Source: Rickettsiales bacterium UBA2645 (GTDB lineage Bacteria > Pseudomonadota > Alphaproteobacteria > Rickettsiales > UBA1997). Taken from it: a stretch of DNA of 13,638 nucleotides. Positions 1-5,549 of the stretch are shown piece after piece (position 1 is the stretch's first letter; every line of letters starts with the position of its first letter). A program made the position numbers and the translations under genes. Location: positions 1-13,638 of the forward strand of contig DENL01000054.1 of assembly GCA_002359655.1 (NCBI GenBank), written 5' to 3'. The notes beneath the pieces are model-generated. The model ran no database searches and was not told where the DNA came from. It worked only from the letters and a program-made list of their open reading frames with translations.

Positions 1-297
1 GTTGGAAGACTTGTTTGGTCATAAAATTCAGACTTTTTTCAAGTTAATAAGAAACAGTTCGCAAAAACAGGATCACTGCCTTGTGACGTTTTAAAAGTTA
101 TTTTTTGATTATTTTTTCAGAGCTACTTCTTTGATAAAGAGGTGGTGCAAGCTAGTAACCAAGAAATAAAAAGCAAACAAAAATCTTTAAAAAATCCTCA
201 TCACTGATGCGAAGAATCGAAGATCTCTTAAATAAAGATTGAACTCTGCGTTCAAGAGATCTTCAACTTTACTAATCAAGGACGATATAGGTTTTAT
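1..297. other. Gene-poor stretch downstream of glnA
   Basis: No convincing complete gene is visible. On the plus strand the frame beginning at base 2 is open for 30 codons and stops at 92-94. It could be the C-terminal end of a gene entering from the left, but I do not recognise the peptide and a run this short is expected by chance in AT-rich DNA. On the minus strand an ATG at 22-20 opens a frame leaving the window after seven codons, which is too little to call. From about 95 to 188 I see only AT-rich DNA. The stretch 189-264 holds inverted repeats, described separately. Confidence 0.5.
189..264 (-). terminator. Inverted repeats after glnA, possible terminator
   Basis: Reading on the minus strand, just past the glnA stop, there is a perfect 11-bp inverted repeat (plus-strand arms GAAGATCTCTT at 219-229 and AAGAGATCTTC at 254-264). 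Its 24-nt loop contains a smaller GAAC/GTTC pairing (241-244 with 250-253). Further on is the palindrome CATCACTGATG (199-209), which on the minus strand is followed by AGGA and a run of six T (194-189). The long stem has no T tract directly after it and the short stem is only about 4 bp. A two-part 3' structure or weak intrinsic terminator for glnA is possible. A short palindromic repeat family is the alternative. Confidence 0.35.
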
Positions 298-1716
298 TTA
301 TGAATTGTAGTACATTTCAAACTCGACTGGATGAGGAATTTGCTCGTATCTTTCAACTTCTTTCATTTTTAATTCGATGTAAGCATCAATTTGCTCGTCG
401 GTAAAAACATTACCTTCTAACAAAAATCCTCTATCTTTATCAAGAGCTACTAGAGCGTCACGCAAAGAACGCGAAACCGTTGGAATTTTCTTCAAGTCTT
501 TCTCAGAAGAATGATATAAATCTTGGTTTTTTGGCTCGCCTGGGTGAATTTTATTTTTAATTCCATCAAGACCAGCCATCAAAAGAGCGGCACAGGTTAA
601 ATAAGGATTTGAAGCTGGATCGGGAAAGCGAGTCTCAATCCTACGCGCTTTTTCGTTTGTAACATGAGGAATACGAATTGAAGCCGAACGATTTTTTGCT
701 GAATAAGCCAATAAGACTGGGGCTTCGTAACCTGGAACCAATCGCTTATAGCTGTTTGTTGTAGCATTGGAAAAAGCGTTTATTGCTTTGGCATGCTTGA
801 TGATTCCGCCAATATAGAATAAAGCTAGTTCAGAAAGATTAGCATGCTCCTTTCCTGTAAAAAGATTTTCACCATTTTTCCAAATGGATTGATGAACATG
901 CATTCCTGAGCCATTATCAGCAAAGATTGGTTTTGGCATAAAGGTTGCTGTTTTGCCGTAAGATTGACAAACATTGTGAACTACATATTTGAATTTTTGG
1001 ATGTTGTCAGCAGTTCCAGTAAGAGTATCGTATTTAAAACCAATCTCAAATTGCGAGTTGGCAACTTCATGATGATGCAAAAGCGGAGTTAATCCAACTT
1101 GGCGCATAGTTTCAACGATTTCACCACGAAGATCTTGTCCGGTATCAAGCGGAGCTGGATCAAAGTAGGCGCCTTTAATTTGTGATCTGCGACCTAAATT
1201 TCCACCCTCGATAATTTTTCCTGAATTGTGTGGAGCTTCTTCTGAATCAATAAAATGAGCAGAGCTATGAGTACCAGTTTGATAGCGCACATCGTCAAAA
1301 ACAAAAAACTCTGGCTCTGGTCCAAAGTAAGCTGCATCACCAATTCCACTTTTTTGTAAATACTCTTCGGCTTTTTTAGCAGTAAATCTAGGATCTCTGT
1401 CATAACCTTTATTAGTTGTAGGCTCAATAACATCACAAGTAATTACAACTGTCGGATGAGTTACGAAGGGATCGATAAAAGCAGTATCAAGCTGAGGAAT
1501 CATCATCATATCAGATTCATTGATTTGCTTCCAGCCAGAAACTGAAGAGCCATCAAAAGCAACACCTTTTACTAACTCTTCCTCACCAACTGCATCAGCA
1601 CAGTGGCTGATATGAAGCCACTTTCCGTTGTAATCAGAAAAGCGGAAATCAATAAATTTAATATCGTTACTTTTAACCATTTCAAAAATAGCGGAAACAC
1701 CAGATGCCTTGGACAT
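298..1716 (-). CDS. glnA: Glutamine synthetase, type I
   Basis: This is a cytosolic dodecameric enzyme joining ammonia to glutamate with ATP to give glutamine, the main ammonia assimilation step. The 472 residues are full length for GSI. Visible signatures are the AFDGSS segment (53-58) of the N-terminal beta-grasp domain, EPEFF (134-138) with metal-binding glutamates, NGSGMH (268-273), the glutamate-gating loop NSYKRLVPGYEAP (321-333), NRSASIRIP (342-350) and the ATP/active-site stretch RRIETRFPDPASNPY (358-372). Tyr401 in the DLYHSS context matches the adenylylation tyrosine of the GSI-beta class, so control by GlnE-type adenylylation is likely. The ATG at 1716-1714 gives the usual N-terminus, with no clear Shine-Dalgarno sequence. 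The gene stands alone: no glnB is next to it, although glnB-glnA pairs are common in alphaproteobacteria. Confidence 0.97.
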   Translation of the reverse strand: MSKASGVSAIFEMVKSNDIKFIDFRFSDYNGKWLHISHCADAVGEEELVKGVAFDGSSVSGWKQINESDMMMIPQLDTAFIDPFVTHPTVVITCDVIEPTTNKGYDRDPRFTAKKAEEYLQKSGIGDAAYFGPEPEFFVFDDVRYQTGTHSSAHFIDSEEAPHNSGKIIEGGNLGRRSQIKGAYFDPAPLDTGQDLRGEIVETMRQVGLTPLLHHHEVANSQFEIGFKYDTLTGTADNIQKFKYVVHNVCQSYGKTATFMPKPIFADNGSGMHVHQSIWKNGENLFTGKEHANLSELALFYIGGIIKHAKAINAFSNATTNSYKRLVPGYEAPVLLAYSAKNRSASIRIPHVTNEKARRIETRFPDPASNPYLTCAALLMAGLDGIKNKIHPGEPKNQDLYHSSEKDLKKIPTVSRSLRDALVALDKDRGFLLEGNVFTDEQIDAYIELKMKEVERYEQIPHPVEFEMYYNS

Positions 1717-1757
1717 TTTAAATTACCAGAATTTGAAGATTTTATGAGAGAGGGATT

Positions 1758-1776
1758 TGGCAGATTTTTCCTGCCA
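1758..1776 (-). promoter_or_regulatory. Hairpin in presumed glnA leader
   Basis: A perfect 6-bp stem TGGCAG/CTGCCA (1758-1763 and 1771-1776) with a 7-nt loop lies about 40-60 nt upstream of the glnA start. If transcription begins near the candidate promoter at 1821-1848, this stem falls in the leader. It lacks a T tract on the minus strand, so it does not look like an attenuator terminator. Its role is unknown: mRNA stability, a protein site or chance are all possible. Confidence 0.3.
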
Positions 1777-1820
1777 GTCTTTTGCGACGAGAACGATTTT
1801 TTATTTTTTTAGCTTTAAAA

Positions 1821-1848
1821 AGTATAGCTGTTTTTACAGTTTTATAAA
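1821..1848 (-). promoter_or_regulatory. Candidate sigma70-type promoter of glnA
   Basis: On the minus strand a -10-like TATACT (plus 1826-1821) is preceded after a 16-nt spacer by TTTATA (plus 1848-1843). The -10 matches the consensus at 5 of 6 positions and the -35 at 4 of 6. It would give a leader of about 100 nt. Between the boxes lies a short CTGT-AAAA-ACAG dyad, which could be a protein site or chance. AT-rich DNA yields such matches easily, so this is tentative. Confidence 0.35.
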
Positions 1849-1897
1849 AAAATTTACCTCGAAAAAATCTTAATTAATAACGGTACAGAATTTCTGA

Positions 1898-1930
1898 TTG
1901 ATTTTTTTTCAGCGCTTCTCTACAAAGCGC
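1898..1930 (+). promoter_or_regulatory. Weak promoter candidate and GC-rich dyad before tRNA-Arg
   Basis: TTGATT (1898-1903) and TACAAA (1921-1926), spaced by 17 nt, resemble -35 and -10 boxes at 4 of 6 positions each and would start transcription about 30 nt before the tRNA. Overlapping them is a GC-rich dyad GCGCTT (1912-1917) / AAGCGC (1925-1930) with a 7-nt loop. A second -10-like TAAAAT (1951-1956) lies closer to the tRNA but has no -35. None is decisive. Confidence 0.25.
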
Positions 1931-1964
1931 GCCTCCTTTTACGAAGCCTCTAAAATTCCCTCAT

Positions 1965-2041
1965 GCGCCCTTAGCTCAGCTGGATAGAGCAACAGCCTTC
2001 TAAGCTGTAGGTCAGACGTTCGAATCGTCTAGGGCGCACCA
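1965..2041 (+). tRNA. tRNA-Arg (anticodon UCU)
   Basis: The complete cloverleaf can be read directly. The acceptor stem pairs GCGCCCT (1965-1971) with AGGGCGC (2031-2037). The D arm is GCTC...GAGC. The anticodon stem ACAGC/GCTGT (1992-1996, 2004-2008) encloses the loop CTTCTAA with anticodon TCT at 1999-2001. The T arm AGACG-TTCGAAT-CGTCT is standard. Discriminator A2038 and an encoded CCA (2039-2041) finish the gene. It decodes AGA and AGG arginine codons. No integrase or duplicated tRNA end is visible nearby, so there is no sign that it serves as an integration site. Confidence 0.97.
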
Positions 2042-2130
2042 AGTCTCACTTTAAATTAAAATTTTGTTTAAATTTAGTTTTAAGATGAGTCGCTTCAGTC
2101 GGGCAAAACTGCTCATACGCAACAGTTTAT

Positions 2131-2811
2131 TTATTTTCTTTCTCCAAAAATTGCGGTGCCGATTCTGATATAATTTGCATCCAAAGCGATTGCTTCTTCA
2201 AAATCTGAGCTCATTCCCATTGAGAGATTTTTTAGATTATTTTCTTTCGCTAGCTTCGCCAAAAGCGCAAAATATGGAGAAGCGCTCTCACTATTTGGCG
2301 GAATACACATCAATCCCGTCACATTTAGACCGCATTTATCGCGAGAAAATTCAGTAAACTTTTTTACAGCATCTGGTGCGATACCGCCTTTTTGCTGCTC
2401 TTCGCCAATATTTACTTGAATAAAAAATTCAGGATTTTTTTTCTGTTTTATAATTTCTTTTTGAAAAATCAGCGCCAATTTTTCGCTATCCAAAGTTTGA
2501 ATTATATCAAATAATTCTATTGCTTCTTCAGCCTTATTGCTTTGCAAATGGCCAATTAAATGTAGTTTTATTTCTGGATTTTCTTGGCGAATTTTTGACC
2601 ATTTTTCTACAGCTTCTTTGATATAATTTTCACCGAAATTTTTGCATCCCAATTTGATTGCTTCTTTAATTTTTTCTACAGTTTGTGTTTTAGAAACAGC
2701 AATAAGATTGACCTTTGATTTGTCTTTTTTGTAGAGTTGACAGGCTTTTTCAATTTTGCTATTAACTAAAAATAAATTGCGCGAAATTTCACTATTTAAG
2801 TTGCTGGTCAT
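2131..2811 (-). CDS. yggS: YggS/PROSC-family PLP homeostasis protein
   Basis: This is a single-domain, fold-type III pyridoxal-phosphate-binding protein (226 residues, normal length) that keeps free PLP in balance; no enzymatic reaction is established for the family. The PLP lysine is Lys41 in AVSKTQ. Other family marks are FGENY (59-63), HLIGHLQSNK (84-93), and near the C-terminus the phosphate-binding loop SMGMSSDFEEAI (from 197) and RIGTAIFG (from 216). The start ATG (2811-2809) leaves about 40 residues before the lysine, as in homologues. This start shares the palindrome CATG with the start of the divergent ThiE-like gene, so its promoter must lie inside that gene. No Shine-Dalgarno sequence is seen. 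Confidence 0.93.
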   Translation of the reverse strand: MTSNLNSEISRNLFLVNSKIEKACQLYKKDKSKVNLIAVSKTQTVEKIKEAIKLGCKNFGENYIKEAVEKWSKIRQENPEIKLHLIGHLQSNKAEEAIELFDIIQTLDSEKLALIFQKEIIKQKKNPEFFIQVNIGEEQQKGGIAPDAVKKFTEFSRDKCGLNVTGLMCIPPNSESASPYFALLAKLAKENNLKNLSMGMSSDFEEAIALDANYIRIGTAIFGERK

Positions 2812-3460
2812 GAATCAAAAAATTCTGTTTGAAGTAAAAAAATTTGAGCAAAAAAATAAAAAAATAAATCGTGGTAAAGCTTTGCCTGCAAGTGTTTTTT
2901 TTACTGATCGGAAAAAAATTTCTGATTTTGAAAATACTATAAAATCTCTGCCAAAAAACTCTGCAATTATAATTCGTGAATACGATTTAAATAAAAAAGA
3001 TCGCGAAGTTTTTGCTAAAAATATTCAACAAGTTGCTAAGAAAAAAAACTTAAAAATATTGGTTGGAAAAGACATAGCTTTGGCCAAAAAAATTAATGCT
3101 GATGGAATTCATTTTTCTGATTACGATTACTTACCTTTGCAATTTTTAGAGCAAAAAAAATTTAAGAAAAAATTTATTTTTAGCTTTTCTTGTCACAGTT
3201 TTAAATCGGTCTTGAAAGCAAGAAAAATCAGGCCTAATTTGATTTTTATTTCACCAGTATTTCCAACTACAAGTCATTTGAACACACAAGCTTTGGGAAT
3301 CAAAAATTTAGCGAAAATTTCTTTGAAAATTAAAAGCAACTTTTACCCTGCATCGCGGTTTTATGCACTAGGCGGGATCAACCTTACAAATCTACCTTCA
3401 GTTAGAAAGCTTGGTTTATCAGGCTTCGCTGCAATAAAACTATTTTCAAATACTTTATGA
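2810..3460 (+). CDS. ThiE/TenI-like TIM-barrel protein (thiamine phosphate synthase family)
   Basis: This 216-residue protein resembles the alphaproteobacterial branch of the thiamine phosphate synthase/TenI superfamily, which couples HMP-PP with thiazole phosphate. Visible landmarks are FTDR (31-34), IIIREYD (53-59), VGKD (85-88), ADGIHF (97-102), ISPVFPTTSH (147-156) and YALGGI (185-190). Several positions differ from canonical ThiE: IQLREK-like becomes IIREYD, the usual ND becomes KD, and PTxTK becomes PTTSH. Activity is therefore uncertain and no other thi gene is nearby. It is very lysine-rich. I chose the ATG at 2810. The frame extends upstream to an ATG at 2756, but that adds 18 residues of yggS antisense. 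Its stop overlaps the manC start (ATGA), implying translational coupling. Confidence 0.75.
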   Translation: MNQKILFEVKKFEQKNKKINRGKALPASVFFTDRKKISDFENTIKSLPKNSAIIIREYDLNKKDREVFAKNIQQVAKKKNLKILVGKDIALAKKINADGIHFSDYDYLPLQFLEQKKFKKKFIFSFSCHSFKSVLKARKIRPNLIFISPVFPTTSHLNTQALGIKNLAKISLKIKSNFYPASRFYALGGINLTNLPSVRKLGLSGFAAIKLFSNTL

Positions 3461-4872
3461 AAATTACTCCAGTTATTCTTTCTGGCGGATCTGGTACAAG
3501 ACTTTGGCCGCTTTCTCGTAGCTTAAATCCTAAGCAATTTCTTAACTTAGTCGATAATTTTTCTTTATTTCAAAAAACCGCCTTACGTACCAAAAACGAA
3601 GAAATCTTTCACAATCCAATAGTAGTCTGCAATAATGAACATCGCTTTATCGCGGCTGAAGAGTTACAAAAAATTAATATTACTCCTAAATCAATTATCT
3701 TAGAGCCAGTTGGTAGAAATACTGCGCCCGCTATCACAGTTGCAGCTTTAACTGTCGTTGAAAGTAAGAATGACGACCTAATTTTAGTAATGCCTTCAGA
3801 TCACATCATTAAAGACGAGGAAGCTTTTATTAAAAGTGTTAGCTCTTCAGTTAAAGCGGCTCAAAATGGTTATTTAGTAACTTTTGGCATCATTCCCAAT
3901 ACTCCAGAAACTGGTTATGGGTACATTAAAAAAAGTAAAAATTTAGAAGGTTTTACAGAGATTTTTGCTGTCGAAAAATTTATTGAAAAACCTAAAAAAG
4001 AAGTTGCTCAAACATTTTTAAAACAAGGCGACTATCTCTGGAACAGTGGTATATTTATGTTTAGGGCCTCTGCATATTTAGAAATTTTGCGCCAGCTAGA
4101 AAGTGATATTTTTATTAGCTGCTGCAACTCATATAACCGTGCTATTAAAGACTTGGACTTCATTCGCTTATTTGCCGAAGATTTCGAGAAATGCCAAAAT
4201 ATTTCTGTCGATTATGCGGTAATGGAAAAGTCAAGCAAAGTAGTTGTCGTTCCGATAGATGTTAATTGGTCAGATGTTGGTAACTGGAACACTCTTTCAG
4301 AAATCACCTCGAAAGATGAAAATGGCAATAATTTGATTGGCGATGTCGTAGCTTTAAAAACCGAAGATTGTTACATAAATTCCAAAAGCAATTTAGTTAC
4401 TGCAATTGGACTGAAAAACCTTATAATTATTGCACTGAAAGATGCCACTCTGATTGCAAATAAAGATAATGCTCAAGATGTTAAAGAGTTATTTGAAATT
4501 TTAAAAAAACGCAAAAGAGCAGAATGCGATTCTCACAGTAAAGTTCTACGTCCATGGGGCAGCTTTGAAACTATCGATCTTGCTGAGCGTTTTAAAGTCA
4601 AAAGAATTACTGTTAAACCGAAATCAGCTTTATCATTGCAAATGCACAATCACCGAGCCGAGCATTGGGTAGTTGTGAAAGGTACAGCACATGTAACTTG
4701 CGGCAGCAAAGAATTTGTTTTAACGGAAGACGAATCAACTTATATTCCAGTTGGAAAAAAACATCGACTTGAAAATAAAGGTCAAATTCCTTTAGAAATA
4801 ATCGAAGTTCAAACAGGAAATTATCTCGGAGAAGACGATATAATAAGGTTTAGCGACATTTACGGAAGATAA
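3457..4872 (+). CDS. manC: Bifunctional mannose-1-phosphate guanylyltransferase / mannose-6-phosphate isomerase
   Basis: This cytosolic enzyme makes GDP-mannose for surface polysaccharides and can also interconvert fructose-6-P and mannose-6-P. Residues 1-285 form the nucleotidyltransferase domain, with the pyrophosphorylase loop GGSGTRLWPLSR (10-21), MPSDH (112-116), FIEKP (175-179), DYLWNSGIFMF (192-202) and WSDVGNW (271-277). A linker leads to a type II PMI cupin domain (about 360-471) beginning RPWGSFE, with metal ligands Q395, H397, H399 (QMHNH), E402 and H436. The length of 471 matches the family. Its start overlaps the previous stop by 4 nt (ATGA). Its neighbours do not belong to polysaccharide synthesis and no GDP-sugar-using enzyme lies in the window. 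Confidence 0.95.
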   Translation: MKITPVILSGGSGTRLWPLSRSLNPKQFLNLVDNFSLFQKTALRTKNEEIFHNPIVVCNNEHRFIAAEELQKINITPKSIILEPVGRNTAPAITVAALTVVESKNDDLILVMPSDHIIKDEEAFIKSVSSSVKAAQNGYLVTFGIIPNTPETGYGYIKKSKNLEGFTEIFAVEKFIEKPKKEVAQTFLKQGDYLWNSGIFMFRASAYLEILRQLESDIFISCCNSYNRAIKDLDFIRLFAEDFEKCQNISVDYAVMEKSSKVVVVPIDVNWSDVGNWNTLSEITSKDENGNNLIGDVVALKTEDCYINSKSNLVTAIGLKNLIIIALKDATLIANKDNAQDVKELFEILKKRKRAECDSHSKVLRPWGSFETIDLAERFKVKRITVKPKSALSLQMHNHRAEHWVVVKGTAHVTCGSKEFVLTEDESTYIPVGKKHRLENKGQIPLEIIEVQTGNYLGEDDIIRFSDIYGR

Positions 4873-4875
4873 TTG

Positions 4876-5529
4876 ATGCAAGTTTTTTGGATTATTCTTT
4901 ATCAAGAATTACTCATCTCTTCACGAGAAATTACAAAATTTTTTGCCAATTTTTTGTTCTTTCTAATTTCAGTAGCAGTTTTTTTTATTATTTCGCAAAA
5001 CCAAGAAAATCAAAGCTCTACAACTTTTTATTCAGTCGCTGTAGTTTGGTTTTCTTTATTATCTTGTCTGATTTTTTCAACAGCAGAATTTTTAAAAAAA
5101 GATTTTGATGATGGCACAATCGAGCAAAACCTTACTTCAATTGATAATTTTGAAATTTTTATTTTAGCAAAAATGTTAGCAAATTGGCTGATTTATTCTC
5201 TGCCAATTTTGATTTCTATTGTTCCAATTACTTTTTTAATGAGCCTTGATCAAGATTTGATAATCAGGCTCACACTGTTGACTCTTTTGGCAACTTTAGC
5301 GATAAATTTTATTTGTAGTTTTTGCGGGAGTTTATCGGTAGTTGGAAATGCTGCTCCATTGATCGGCGTCATTGCTTTTCCACTAATCATTCCAATTTTG
5401 TTAATTGCTTTTGGTGGATTGAATACAGATCTTAAAACTAGTGTTAGAATTCTTTTGGGACTGAATATATTTATTGGATCAATTACAGTTTTTGCGACAG
5501 CAAAGATTATAAAAATAGCAGCAGAATAA
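4876..5529 (+). CDS. ccmB: Haem exporter membrane protein CcmB
   Basis: This is the integral membrane subunit of the CcmABCD system, which works with ATPase CcmA to release haem-loaded CcmE for cytochrome c maturation (System I). Its 217 residues match the usual ~220. About six hydrophobic segments are visible, near 22-40, 53-71, 102-123, 128-153, 160-180 and 190-212. The conserved cytoplasmic stretch FLKKDFDDGTIEQ (72-84) and the following LAKMLANW align well by eye with known CcmB. I chose the ATG at 4876 over TTG at 4873. A rare Shine-Dalgarno-like GGAAGA lies just upstream, inside the manC end. No ccmA or ccmC is adjacent; scattered ccm genes are typical of Rickettsiales. It converges on pccA with only 20 bp between. 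Confidence 0.9.
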   Translation: MQVFWIILYQELLISSREITKFFANFLFFLISVAVFFIISQNQENQSSTTFYSVAVVWFSLLSCLIFSTAEFLKKDFDDGTIEQNLTSIDNFEIFILAKMLANWLIYSLPILISIVPITFLMSLDQDLIIRLTLLTLLATLAINFICSFCGSLSVVGNAAPLIGVIAFPLIIPILLIAFGGLNTDLKTSVRILLGLNIFIGSITVFATAKIIKIAAE

Positions 5530-5549
5530 TTTTCAGTAAAATACCAAAA

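Noticed and set aside
1194..1436. 80-codon minus-strand open frame inside glnA
   Set aside because: It lies fully within glnA on the same strand in another frame and its peptide is low-complexity; glnA is certain.
1965..2041. tRNA-Arg as an integration site for a mobile island
   Set aside because: No integrase, no repeated tRNA 3' end and only housekeeping genes follow.
2052..2116. AT-rich dyad and ATGAG/CTCAT pairing after the tRNA as a terminator
   Set aside because: The stems are short and AT-only or have no following T run; chance is likely in such DNA.
2756..2809. Upstream ATG extension of the ThiE-like gene
   Set aside because: The extra 18 residues are the antisense of the yggS N-terminus and add nothing matching the family; ATG 2810 is preferred.
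5530..5549. Bidirectional terminator between convergent ccmB and pccA
   Set aside because: Only 20 bp are available and no stable stem with T tracts is seen; GTAA/TTAC near 5536 is too weak.
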